From the NCBI RefSeq assembly GCF_007746795.1, contig NZ_CP036343.1, positions 3,399,369 through 3,463,368 on the forward strand: a DNA stretch of 64,000 nt. Reading direction: 5' to 3'. Position numbers and translations under genes: made by a program. This stretch comes from Gimesia algae. GTDB lineage: Bacteria; Planctomycetota; Planctomycetia; Planctomycetales; Planctomycetaceae. The notes under the pieces are model-generated. The model was not told where the DNA came from, ran no database searches, and worked only from the letters and a program-made list of their open reading frames with translations. Within the stretch, counting starts at the first letter, position 1, and the number at the start of each line of letters is the position of its first letter. Shown here one piece after another: positions 41,239-49,758 of this stretch.

Positions 41239-42252
41239 ATGAGTCACGAAAGTAATTCGCCACAATATCGAATGGGGCTTCCCATACCACACTCCAAACT
41301 GGGGATGTGGCTTTTCCTGGCGACAGAAATCATGTTTTTTTCCGCCTTTATCGGAGCCTACATCGTACTCCGTGCCGGTTCGCCCGGCTGGCCTGACGAT
41401 CCGGAAATCACGCACCTGCGTATCTGGGCCGGCGGCTTGAATACATTCGTGCTGATTCTCTCCAGCTACTTTGTCGTACTCGCGCTGGAAGGCATGAAAG
41501 TGGAAAACTTCGCCAAAGCGCGACTTTATCTCTGCCTGACGCTGCTGCTGGCCTGTCTGTTCCTGGGCATCAAAGCCTACGAATATTCGGGCAAATTCAA
41601 ATACGATATTCTGCCTGGACACATTCCGGAAACCCCACGCATGGCCATCGATAAATCCATGCGGGAAATGAAACAGGTCGTCGATCAGCGTACCATCGCG
41701 TTAGCAAATGAGAAGCTGCCGGAAAAAACGGAACCGGTAGATCCCGAAGAAACGGTCGAAGTCGCCGGGGTCACTGATGAAAAAACAGAAGAAGTCGAAA
41801 CGCCTGTCGAGGAACTCCGTCAGCAACTTCAGACAGAACTGGCGGCCGAGGATACCACCGCTGCCCGCAAACAAGAACTGCAGGCCTACTTTGATCTTGA
41901 AACGAAATACCGGGATTTAAATCAGCGGGCCCTCGATGAATCCATCAATATGCAGCAGATGAATCAAGAGCTGGAAACGCTGAAACAGAACCCCGCATAT
42001 GGGTCGTTCCTGACACCGGTCCATTTCCTGCAACCCATTATTTACGGAAACCTGTTTGCCTCGGTTTACTTTCTGCTGACCGGTTTTCATGCTTTACATG
42101 TAGTGATCGGGATGCTGCTGTTCATCATTGTTCTGCTACAGGGCAGACGCCTGAGTAAAAAATGGAAAGATTACGTCGAAAACATCGGCCTGTACTGGCA
42201 CTTCGTCGACCTGGTCTGGATCTTCCTGTTCCCGCTGATTTACATCATTTAA
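41239..42252 (+). CDS. coxC: Cytochrome c oxidase subunit III with large inserted loop
   Basis: 337 aa; the family is usually about 200-260 aa. Helices and motifs are normal ([20 protein letters not shown] near the start; [12 protein letters not shown] and [17 protein letters not shown] at the end). Between them, about residues 122-264 form a charged, Glu/Gln-rich, probably coiled-coil insertion after [10 protein letters not shown]. It lies in the loop between two helices. Typical five-helix short form otherwise. Supports subunit I stability and the D-channel. Confidence 0.93.
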   Translation: MSHESNSPQYRMGLPIPHSKLGMWLFLATEIMFFSAFIGAYIVLRAGSPGWPDDPEITHLRIWAGGLNTFVLILSSYFVVLALEGMKVENFAKARLYLCLTLLLACLFLGIKAYEYSGKFKYDILPGHIPETPRMAIDKSMREMKQVVDQRTIALANEKLPEKTEPVDPEETVEVAGVTDEKTEEVETPVEELRQQLQTELAAEDTTAARKQELQAYFDLETKYRDLNQRALDESINMQQMNQELETLKQNPAYGSFLTPVHFLQPIIYGNLFASVYFLLTGFHALHVVIGMLLFIIVLLQGRRLSKKWKDYVENIGLYWHFVDLVWIFLFPLIYII

Positions 42253-42270
42253 CTGAGAGTCACTAATCCG

Positions 42271-42678
42271 ATGTCAGATCAACACGATCACGCTTACGTC
42301 AAGTATTCCACCATCTTCTTTGCCCTGTGTATCTGCACGGTGCTGTCGATCATTTTTGACGTCATCGATTTAAAAGAAAAAAACATCATCGGCATGAACG
42401 GCGTGGTGCTGTTGACACTGCTGGTTCTGGCCGTCGCCTGCGCCAAAGCACTGTTTGTGATGATTTATTTTATGCACTTGAAATTTGAAGGAAAATGGAA
42501 GTACGTGCTGCTCAGTCCCACCATCGTGTTAGCAATGGGCCTGACGATCGCCATTACTCCGGATATCGGCATTCATTATTACACAAATGAAGCCCCTCAG
42601 GTGGACTACCTGGAGCAGGCCCGGCAGACCGCTGCCACGACTGATGCCTTGAACCCCGAAAAAAGTCATGCTGAGTAA
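42271..42678 (+). CDS. coxD: Cytochrome c oxidase subunit IV (prokaryotic)
   Basis: 135 aa, three helices, of the COX4_pro family: ALCICTVLSIIFDVI, VVLLTLLVLAVACAKALFVMIYFMHLKFE, and a C-terminal helix. The AKALFVMIYFMHLKFE motif is diagnostic. Starts 18 bases after coxC; its end overlaps the ABC ATPase start by 11 bases, so the transporter genes belong to the same transcript. Confidence 0.9.
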   Translation: MSDQHDHAYVKYSTIFFALCICTVLSIIFDVIDLKEKNIIGMNGVVLLTLLVLAVACAKALFVMIYFMHLKFEGKWKYVLLSPTIVLAMGLTIAITPDIGIHYYTNEAPQVDYLEQARQTAATTDALNPEKSHAE

Positions 42679-43636
42679 CCCCCTCCCTCAGGAAGCAACG
42701 ACTGCAGCCCGCATCTGTGTCACTGATATTTCACACCGATACGGCGAACGGCTGGCTTTGAATCATCTGAGCTTTGAAGTCCGGTCTGCAGAAATCTTCG
42801 GCCTGCTGGGACCGAATGGCGGCGGAAAGACAACCCTCTTTCGTCTGCTCTCAACGCTCCTGCCCCTGCAATCCGGTCACGCCACGATCGCTGGTCTGGA
42901 TCTTTCGACGCAAGCCCGGCAAATCCGCACGCTTATTGGAGTCACCTTCCAGTCACCCAGCCTGGATGGAAAACTGACCGTACAGGAAAACCTGAAACAT
43001 CAGGCCCACCTGTATGGAATTTCGGGAGGATTGATGCGAGAACGGATCGCATCCGTCCTGCAGCACCTGGGACTCACAGATCGCAAAGCGGACCTGGCCG
43101 AATCATTGTCGGGTGGATTAAAACGCCGCGTCGAAATTGCCAAAGGCCTGCTGCATGCTCCACAGGTCCTGCTGCTGGATGAACCGAGCACAGGTCTCGA
43201 CCCGGGTGCACGGCACGATCTCTGGAAATATCTGAAACAACTGCAGCGCGAACAGGGAGTGACCATCCTGATCACCACGCATTTAATGGAAGAAGCGGAA
43301 CACTGTGACCGGCTGGGGATTCTGCATCAGGGAGAACTCATCTCGCTGGGCACACCAGACGAATTACGGGCTTCGGTGGGCGGAGACTGTCTGACCATTC
43401 ACGCAGAGCATCCGGAGATACTGCAGAACCAGATCACAGAGAAATTCGGCGTGACGCCTCAAGAGGTCAATCACAGTCTACGTCTGGAACATCCTCGGGG
43501 GCATGAATTTCTGAAAGACCTGATCGACGCCTTCCCGGAGCAGGTCACTTCGGTTTCACTCGGGAAACCGACTCTGGAAGATGTCTTCATTCATAAAACC
43601 GGACATCAATTCTGGCAGGCGGAGGAAGTCGAATGA
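42668..43636 (+). CDS. ABC transporter ATP-binding protein (cox cluster)
   Basis: 322 aa ABC ATPase of the DrrA/NodI/CcmA type. Walker A GPNGGGKTT, signature LSGGLKRRVEIAKGLLH, Walker B VLLLDEPSTGLDPGA. A C-terminal extension of about 90 residues is typical of the ABC-2 partner type. Its start lies inside coxD and its stop overlaps the permease start, so it is firmly within the oxidase operon. Role inferred: helping metal-site maturation, by analogy with NosFY; substrate unknown. Confidence 0.92.
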   Translation: MLSNPLPQEATTAARICVTDISHRYGERLALNHLSFEVRSAEIFGLLGPNGGGKTTLFRLLSTLLPLQSGHATIAGLDLSTQARQIRTLIGVTFQSPSLDGKLTVQENLKHQAHLYGISGGLMRERIASVLQHLGLTDRKADLAESLSGGLKRRVEIAKGLLHAPQVLLLDEPSTGLDPGARHDLWKYLKQLQREQGVTILITTHLMEEAEHCDRLGILHQGELISLGTPDELRASVGGDCLTIHAEHPEILQNQITEKFGVTPQEVNHSLRLEHPRGHEFLKDLIDAFPEQVTSVSLGKPTLEDVFIHKTGHQFWQAEEVE

Positions 43637-44484
43637 ATCAGCCTGTAACTGTCACGCCCACCACCCCCTTTGTTCTACCGATCTTAACGCTCGCGCAGCG
43701 TGAAGTGGTCCGCTTCGCCCGACAGCGCACCCGCGTGATCGGTGCGCTCATCCAGCCGATCCTGTTCTGGATTCTGTTTGGAGCAGGACTGCGAGGTTCT
43801 TTCAAAGCACCCGAATGGGCAACGGCAGGCATGACCTACCAGGAATATTTTTTCCCGGGTGTGGCCGTCATGATTCTGATGTTTACCGCCATCTTTTCGA
43901 CGATCTCGATCATCGAAGACCGCAAGGAAGGCTTCCTGCAGGGAGTGCTCGTCTCGCCGGTCCCCCGCTCTTCCATTGTACTGGGTAAACTGCTGGGAGG
44001 GACAATCCTGGCTGTTTTACAAGCTGTCCTGTTTCTTCTGCTGGGTCCCTTGTTAAAAATTGTCGGATTGGCGCCCGACTTCAACACCGGAGTCACACTG
44101 GCAGGCTTCATTCCCCTGCTGCTGTTTCTGTTCCTGCTGGGTTTCAGCCTGACTGCGCTCGGTTATCTGATCGCCTGGCCAATGGAGTCCACACAAGGCT
44201 TTCACGCCATCATGTCAGTCTTTCTAATGCCGATGTGGCTGCTCTCGGGTTCGTTTTTTCCGGCGGGAGACTCCGGCTGGCTATCCTGGATCATCCGTGC
44301 CAATCCCCTGACGTATGGCGTGACCGGTTTGCGGCGATTGCTGTCTTCAAGCTCTGCGCTACCCAGCGCACCGGGTAATCCCTCCATGATTGTCTGCCTG
44401 ACTGTCACCGCCGTGGTCTGTATAATTTATGTATCAATTGCGATCTGGTTGACCCGTCAGCGGGCCGCCCGAAATGCCAGATAA
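43633..44484 (+). CDS. ABC-2 type permease (cox cluster)
   Basis: 283 aa with six hydrophobic segments and the ABC-2 signature SIIEDRKEGFLQGVLVSPVPR plus a C-terminal NPLTYGVTGLRRLL. Overlaps the ATPase gene by four bases. Together they form one exporter. What it carries is unknown. Confidence 0.9.
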   Translation: MNQPVTVTPTTPFVLPILTLAQREVVRFARQRTRVIGALIQPILFWILFGAGLRGSFKAPEWATAGMTYQEYFFPGVAVMILMFTAIFSTISIIEDRKEGFLQGVLVSPVPRSSIVLGKLLGGTILAVLQAVLFLLLGPLLKIVGLAPDFNTGVTLAGFIPLLLFLFLLGFSLTALGYLIAWPMESTQGFHAIMSVFLMPMWLLSGSFFPAGDSGWLSWIIRANPLTYGVTGLRRLLSSSSALPSAPGNPSMIVCLTVTAVVCIIYVSIAIWLTRQRAARNAR

Positions 44485-44499
44485 ATACGATATTATTAA
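44483..44499. promoter_or_regulatory. 17-base motif, copy 2
   Basis: Identical to 34777-34793. It overlaps the permease stop and lies about 22 bases before the SCO1-DUF420 start, so it could be a promoter or operator allowing separate expression of the assembly genes. Confidence 0.35.
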
Positions 44500-44520
44500 A
44501 AGTAATCAAAAGAATTGAAC

Positions 44521-45894
44521 ATGACTGAGACAAAACGATCCCGCCGCATTCCCCTGATCCTGATCATCTTGCTCTGGGTGCTCGTCGCCGTGAGTGCATT
44601 CGCAACCTGGAAACTGAAAACACAACGCGACCTCGCATTGGAACAGATAAAAGCCAGTAAAGCCGCTGAGAAGCAAGGGGCTGAAGAAGCTGAAATTGAA
44701 GAAGTCAAAGTGGATGCTCCGATCTGGCCGGAAACAGGCATCGAAGACTTTTCCCTCACCGAACGCAGTGGTAAAACCGTGACGAAAGAAGACCTGCAGG
44801 GGAAACCCTGGGTGGCGTGCTTCGTCTTCACCCGCTGCGCGGGCCCCTGCCCGCGCGTCTCCGGTCAGTTTTATCAACTGCAGAAAGATCTGAAGGATCT
44901 GGACTTCCGCCTGGTGACCTTTACCGTCGACCCCAAAAATGACACTCCCGAAGTCTTATCCCGTTATGCAGAATCGGTTGGTGCCGATCCGGAAAAGTGG
45001 TTGTTTCTCACCGGCGATCAAAGTGAGATCTTTCATCTGATTGAGAAAAGCTTTCTGATGCCGGTCCAGGAAAACAAAGGCCCTGCCCGCAAGCCCGGCT
45101 TTGAAGTGATCCACACCACCAACGTCATGCTGGTCGATAAAACAGGACGCGTACTGGGAAAATATAACGCGGTCGACGATGTCGAGATGGCAGAACTCAG
45201 ACGCGAAGTTCGCAAGCTTGTCAAAGCAGAGAAACAGAAACCGGATACCCAAAAACCGGAGGAAAAACAAAAGGATACTCCCGCCAACACGAAGCAAGAT
45301 GAAGCCGCCAAGACAAAAACGCCTGCCAAAGCGGGAATGATCTCCTTGAGTACGACGCTCGTTCCCGGAGTGGTTAATCTGCTGGCGCAAACCGAAGCCG
45401 GTTCAGTTACAACAGAACCAGACTCGACAGAGACGGTCAAAACGGCTCCGGACTGGGTGTATCAGCTGCCTGCTGTGAATGCCACTCTGAACGGCCTGGC
45501 AACGATTCTGCTGATGGTCGGCTACTGGTTCATTCGGCACGGGGAACAGCAGAAGCATAAAAAAACGATGCTGACGGCCTTTGGAACGTCTGTCCTGTTC
45601 CTGGTCTTCTACCTGCTGTATCACTTCGCGTTACAGAGTTACACGGGAACCGCCTCCCGGAAATTTGGCGGAGAAGGCACGATCCGCATGATCTATTATT
45701 TTATTCTGATCACGCATGTTGTGCTCGCAGCCGCCGTTCCGGTGCTGGCCTGGGTGACGATCCGGCGAGGATTGAAACAGCAGTGGGAAGCCCATCGTAA
45801 AATCGCCAAAATCACGTTTCCGATCTGGCTCTATGTCTCCATCACGGGTGTTGTGATTTATTTTATGCTTTATCATTTGCCCAAAGCCGCCTGA
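44521..45894 (+). CDS. SCO1/SenC copper chaperone fused to DUF420
   Basis: 457 aa fusion. An N-terminal anchor helix, then a thioredoxin-fold SCO domain with the copper motif RCAGPCPR (CXXXCP) and the distal His in EVIHTTNVMLVD; then a Lys/Glu/Ala-rich linker of about 75 residues; then a DUF420 membrane domain (INATLNGLATILL-type start, LLYHFALQSYTGTA, ITHVVLAAAVPVLA). SCO1 delivers copper to the CuA site of subunit II; DUF420 is found in cox clusters. A TTG lies six bases upstream; the ATG is preferred. Confidence 0.93.
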   Translation: MTETKRSRRIPLILIILLWVLVAVSAFATWKLKTQRDLALEQIKASKAAEKQGAEEAEIEEVKVDAPIWPETGIEDFSLTERSGKTVTKEDLQGKPWVACFVFTRCAGPCPRVSGQFYQLQKDLKDLDFRLVTFTVDPKNDTPEVLSRYAESVGADPEKWLFLTGDQSEIFHLIEKSFLMPVQENKGPARKPGFEVIHTTNVMLVDKTGRVLGKYNAVDDVEMAELRREVRKLVKAEKQKPDTQKPEEKQKDTPANTKQDEAAKTKTPAKAGMISLSTTLVPGVVNLLAQTEAGSVTTEPDSTETVKTAPDWVYQLPAVNATLNGLATILLMVGYWFIRHGEQQKHKKTMLTAFGTSVLFLVFYLLYHFALQSYTGTASRKFGGEGTIRMIYYFILITHVVLAAAVPVLAWVTIRRGLKQQWEAHRKIAKITFPIWLYVSITGVVIYFMLYHLPKAA

Positions 45895-45978
45895 AAATCA
45901 GCCCAGAAACGGCTGGAACCCGGATAGATATCTGTTACAATAGAAGCATCTTACTTTGTTCATCAAGTGGTTCGTATC

Positions 45979-46293
45979 ATGTTAAAGCGATTTTCATTCC
46001 TTCGATCCTGTGTTCTGACCGCCGCGTTACTCGGTCTGTTTTCCTCCCCCGTTGTCATCAGTCAGGCTGCGGCTTGTCCGATGTGTAAACAGTTGAACGA
46101 AACGGATGATTCCAAGCCGCGCGCTTACATGTACAGCATCGCATTTATGCTGGCGATGCCCGCCATGCTGATCTCCGGCTTCGGTATTGCTTTTTTCAAG
46201 ATGATGAAACGCGAACAGAAGACCGTCCAGCATTACGAAAACAACCGGAACCCGCATCAGAGTGATGCCGATTCCGGTGTGGATGAATCGTAG
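45979..46293 (+). CDS. Small membrane protein with CPMC motif
   Basis: 104 aa. Signal-like N-terminus, then ACPMCKQLNE just after the cleavage region, a single helix (IAFMLAMPAMLISGFGIAFF) and a charged tail. The CPMC pair could bind copper or haem, and position at the end of the oxidase block suggests an assembly role (inference). ATG 45979 is chosen over a GTG at 45967. Confidence 0.72.
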   Translation: MLKRFSFLRSCVLTAALLGLFSSPVVISQAAACPMCKQLNETDDSKPRAYMYSIAFMLAMPAMLISGFGIAFFKMMKREQKTVQHYENNRNPHQSDADSGVDES

Positions 46294-46313
46294 CAGTTGA
46301 GACTCGTTGCCGT

Positions 46314-47243
46314 TTAATTCAAGCGTTGGCGACGAGGTGTATTCCAGACGGTTGCTGCCGAGGGAGCTGGCACAAATGCCCCTTTGGCAGAGGCTGTACG
46401 TGACAGGGAATCATCATAGGTTGACTGATTGGAAACCGCAGTCTGTGTCTGGAAATAAGAGTTCTGAGAAGGAATCGTCTGCCATTCGGAATTCGACTGC
46501 AGGTCGGGAACCTGTAAGACTGCCGGGCTGGGAGGCAATGTCGCAGCCATGGTTGAGAAGGCAGGTCCACTGTTTCCGCCCCAGCCAGCCGCTGGTTGGG
46601 CACTGATGGTCGGAGCGAGAGTCGGGTAGGCACCCATGTCCAGCGATGTATTAGACATCGGCGTGGGAACAGGGGCACTGGATGGTGTCGGCGTGGATGG
46701 CACAATATAAGGCTGCATTGATGGAGACGGACTCATCATGGAAGGTTGTCCGTTCATACAATCGGTGCACGTTGACTGTGGTACCGTCACTTGAACCCGT
46801 TTTCTGACCTGAATCGGTGTTCTGACATAGCTGGTCTGCTTCTGGTACTGGGTACATTGAATCTGTTTGGTCACCATTTTGGGAACCCAGACTCGCTGCC
46901 AGCAGCCTTCGTCAACGGTGATCTGCTTGTAAGTGGTAACGGGAACATTGGTTGTTCGGGGCACCATACGGTATTCGGTACAAATGATGTCCTGATAGCA
47001 GATTTGTGGCGGAGGTGGAGTACACACGCCCGGGCAGCATGAAGTCACGGGAGCACAACGCCGGAAATAGCGGCGGGCCAGTTTTTTACAACGATGACCA
47101 CAGCGGCCGTGTTGTGGATAACTGCAAGCCATGCCTCCCCGGTTAAATAACCGTTGAAAGATATGAGCTTCCGCAGAATTATCATTCGTCATTATCAGAA
47201 ACAGCGAAGCAACTACAATACCATTTCGAATCCAGGGGGACAT
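46314..47243 (-). CDS. Secreted Cys-rich protein of planctomycete type
   Basis: About 309 aa with a signal peptide (MSPWIRNGIVVASLFLI ... AEAH). The N-terminal third is Cys-rich (CGHRCKK, CCPGVCTPPPPQICYQ) and carries the tyrosine/threonine/valine pattern MVPRTTNVPVTTYKQITVDE ... VWVPKMVTKQIQCTQYQKQT seen in many planctomycete exported proteins. The C-terminal part is Pro/Ser/Thr-rich and low-complexity. Probably a cell-surface protein. Convergent with the CPMC gene, 20 bases away. An upstream in-frame start adds 13 residues. Confidence 0.8.
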   Translation of the reverse strand: MSPWIRNGIVVASLFLIMTNDNSAEAHIFQRLFNRGGMACSYPQHGRCGHRCKKLARRYFRRCAPVTSCCPGVCTPPPPQICYQDIICTEYRMVPRTTNVPVTTYKQITVDEGCWQRVWVPKMVTKQIQCTQYQKQTSYVRTPIQVRKRVQVTVPQSTCTDCMNGQPSMMSPSPSMQPYIVPSTPTPSSAPVPTPMSNTSLDMGAYPTLAPTISAQPAAGWGGNSGPAFSTMAATLPPSPAVLQVPDLQSNSEWQTIPSQNSYFQTQTAVSNQSTYDDSLSRTASAKGAFVPAPSAATVWNTPRRQRLN

Positions 47244-47564
47244 CGAAAAACTCCTTTTTATACTAAGTGTGCTGAATGGCACTCCTTTGATTTCGTTCCC
47301 GTTTCAGTCAAACTGAGACGCTGGCTCTACAGGATCAGCCAGAACGAAGAACCCACCTTTCTCATTTATCGGCATAATCGTTAAAGTCGCTTTATTTTAT
47401 ATTTCATAATTTACAAAATTCATTGCCCCCCGGATGTGATGACATTGAGAGCACTTTTTGAGAAGATAGGAAAGCAAGAAGCTGGCTTCCAAAGCACCTT
47501 GTATCCACTAAACTCAATAATACAATACACTTAACTCATTACAGCGAGATTAAAGGACATGAAC
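47244..47564. other. Intergenic, divergent promoter region
   Basis: About 320 bases between the divergent Cys-rich and Dabb genes. AT-rich in the middle. No gene or repeat recognised. Confidence 0.4.
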
Positions 47565-47885
47565 ATGGCAGAAGCATCACTGGCACACATGGTTTATTTC
47601 ACCCTCAAAGACAGTTCCCCCGAAGCCAGCGAAGCGATGGTGAAGGCCTGTCACTTGTATCTGAAGGACCATCCCGGGGTGCTCTACTTCTCCGCCGGGA
47701 CCCGAGGCACGGAGTTTCAACGACCGGTGAACAATCAGGAATATCATGTCGCATTAAATGTGGTCTTCGACAATAAAGACTCACACGATAAATATCAGGA
47801 AGCAGCTGACCACCTGACATTTATCTCAGAAAACAAAGACAAATGGGCCAACGTCCAGGTTTTCGACAGCTACGTTACCAGCTGA
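47565..47885 (+). CDS. Dabb (stress-responsive A/B barrel) protein
   Basis: 106 aa. Matches the Dabb domain: LAHMVYFTLKDSSPEASEAM, FSAGTRGTEFQRPVNNQEYH and YHVALNVVFDNKDSHDKYQ. Small dimeric ferredoxin-like fold, function mostly unknown. The ATG at 47565 has AAAGGAC at eight bases, better than the ATG at 47559. Convergent with the btuD-like gene. Confidence 0.85.
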   Translation: MAEASLAHMVYFTLKDSSPEASEAMVKACHLYLKDHPGVLYFSAGTRGTEFQRPVNNQEYHVALNVVFDNKDSHDKYQEAADHLTFISENKDKWANVQVFDSYVTS

Positions 47886-47905
47886 ATGAAGCTGGGAATT
47901 CCCAT

Positions 47906-48682
47906 TCAGAGCACGGGGACAATCAGAGGCGTCTGGTACTCCGGATGCGGCAGCACTTTAACGGGTGTCTGATAAACTTCCGTTAAGCGGGCTTCTGTCA
48001 GAACTTCCGCCCCCGTGCCGATCGCTGCGATCTCCCCTTTGTCCAACAACACAATCTGGTCAGCAAAGCTGCTGGCCAGATTCAGATCGTGGATGGTCAG
48101 GATTACGGTCAGATTCCGCTCGTGCGCCAGATTACGAATGAGCGTTAGAATCTCGACCTGATATTTGAGATCGAGTCCCGTAGTCGGCTCATCCAGACAC
48201 AGGATGCTCGTGTGCTGCACCAGGGCGCGGGCAATTAAAGTCCGCCGCCATTCCCCACCCGATATTTCTGTGATCTTCCGCTGACGCAATTCCGTGAGTC
48301 CGGTCTGCTGCATCGCTGCTTCCACCTGGCTCGTATCTTCTGCCTGAAACGGTTGTACCCAGCCACGATGAGCACTGCGGCCCAGTTGCACTGTCTCTTC
48401 GACCGTCATCGGCCACTGGGGAGATTCCAGCTGCGGTGCCAGTGCCAGTTTCTGCGCCACCTGTTTGCGCGATATCTGAGTCAGCGACTCTCCTTCAATC
48501 AGAACGCTGCCTTCTCGGACTTCCACCAGACGAAACAACGCGCGCAGCAACGTGGTCTTACCGGAGCCATTCGGGCCCAGTAAGACCAGTACGGTTCCCG
48601 GTGCAATGCCCAGCGAGATCTGCTTCAAAACGTCCTGCCGGGTATATCCGCAAGAGACGTTTTCCAGTTCAATCGGATTCAT
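47906..48682 (-). CDS. btuD: B12-type ABC transporter ATPase
   Basis: About 258 aa FecE/BtuD family. Walker A LGPNGSGKTTLL, signature ISGGEWRRTLIARAL, Walker B ILCLDEPTTGLDLKY. It ends the btuF-btuC-btuD-like set. Its ATG (48682 preferred because AGAGGA sits seven bases before) lies 14 bases after the permease gene. Specificity for cobalamin rests on the neighbouring BtuF-like protein. Confidence 0.88.
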   Translation of the reverse strand: MNPIELENVSCGYTRQDVLKQISLGIAPGTVLVLLGPNGSGKTTLLRALFRLVEVREGSVLIEGESLTQISRKQVAQKLALAPQLESPQWPMTVEETVQLGRSAHRGWVQPFQAEDTSQVEAAMQQTGLTELRQRKITEISGGEWRRTLIARALVQHTSILCLDEPTTGLDLKYQVEILTLIRNLAHERNLTVILTIHDLNLASSFADQIVLLDKGEIAAIGTGAEVLTEARLTEVYQTPVKVLPHPEYQTPLIVPVL

Positions 48683-48696
48683 GCTCATTCCTCTTC

Positions 48697-49734
48697 TTAA
48701 CCGGATTGCTGACCGCGACTGAGCAGCAGAAACAGAAAAAACGGACAGCCCATTAACGCCGTCACAATGCCGACGGGAATTTCAGCCGGTGCAATCACAG
48801 TCCGGGCCAGCGTATCGGCGATCACCATCAAAGTAGCCCCCAACAGACAGCTGCCGGGAATCAACAGACCATGCCGGGGCCCTAACAGAATACGTGTCAT
48901 ATGCGGCGCCATCAGTCCTAAAAACCCGATCACCCCTGAAACGGCAACACAGGCCGCGGTACAGAACGTGGCGGCAACCAGAATCAGCATGCGGAATTTG
49001 CCGATCGACAATCCCAGCGTCTGGGCTGCTTCATCACCGAACGAAAGCAGGTCCAGCGGGCGCGACAGTAACCACAACAGTCCCCCACTACAGAGAATGA
49101 CCGGCCCCGCCATCATAATTTCATTCCAGTGCCTGCCTGAGAAACTGCCCAGCAGCCAGCTGAAAATGGTGGTCAGCATTTCATGGTTCAGAAACATGAT
49201 CAGCGAAACGAGAGCCCCGGTAAAACTGCTGAGCGCCATTCCCGCCAGAATCAATGTCAGCAGCGGTGCACTTCGACCAATGTTGCTTAATGATGCGATC
49301 AGAAACACGCCACAGACGACGAGCAGCGCCCCGGCGAACGCCGCCAGAATCAACCACGGTATCTGCCAGGTTGCCGTGATGACGGTAATACTCCCTGCAA
49401 TCAGCAGCAGCGCGAGTGTCGCTCCCAATGCAGCGCCACTCGAGGCACCGATCACAAACGGATCTGCCAGCGGATTGCGAAATACTCCCTGAAAGGCAGC
49501 GCCGGCGATCGCCAGTCCCCCTCCCACACAGGCCGCCAGAATCACGCGCGGCAAACGGATCTGCCAGAGTATCGTATTGATGTACGATTCCTCTGCCGGA
49601 TGCCAGAGTCCCTGCCAGATCTGTTCAAAAGAAAGGGAGACTGCCCCGAAATGGATTCCCACGAATAGCGCAAGCAACAGGCACGCCAGTAAAGGCAGGA
49701 AACGCCAGGCCAGAAATTGATTGCGCGGTTGCAT
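48697..49734 (-). CDS. btuC: B12-type ABC transporter permease
   Basis: 345 aa FecCD/BtuC family with ten or so helices. Family motifs: LPRVILAACVGGGLAIAGAA and FQGVFRNPLADPFVIGASSGAALGA near the start; GVIGFLGLMAPHMTRILLGPRH and ADTLARTVIAPAEIPVGIVTALMGCPFF at the end. Works with the ATPase and binding protein on either side. Confidence 0.9.
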   Translation of the reverse strand: MQPRNQFLAWRFLPLLACLLLALFVGIHFGAVSLSFEQIWQGLWHPAEESYINTILWQIRLPRVILAACVGGGLAIAGAAFQGVFRNPLADPFVIGASSGAALGATLALLLIAGSITVITATWQIPWLILAAFAGALLVVCGVFLIASLSNIGRSAPLLTLILAGMALSSFTGALVSLIMFLNHEMLTTIFSWLLGSFSGRHWNEIMMAGPVILCSGGLLWLLSRPLDLLSFGDEAAQTLGLSIGKFRMLILVAATFCTAACVAVSGVIGFLGLMAPHMTRILLGPRHGLLIPGSCLLGATLMVIADTLARTVIAPAEIPVGIVTALMGCPFFLFLLLSRGQQSG

Positions 49735-49758
49735 GAACGGCAGCGTCCACTCAGAAGG

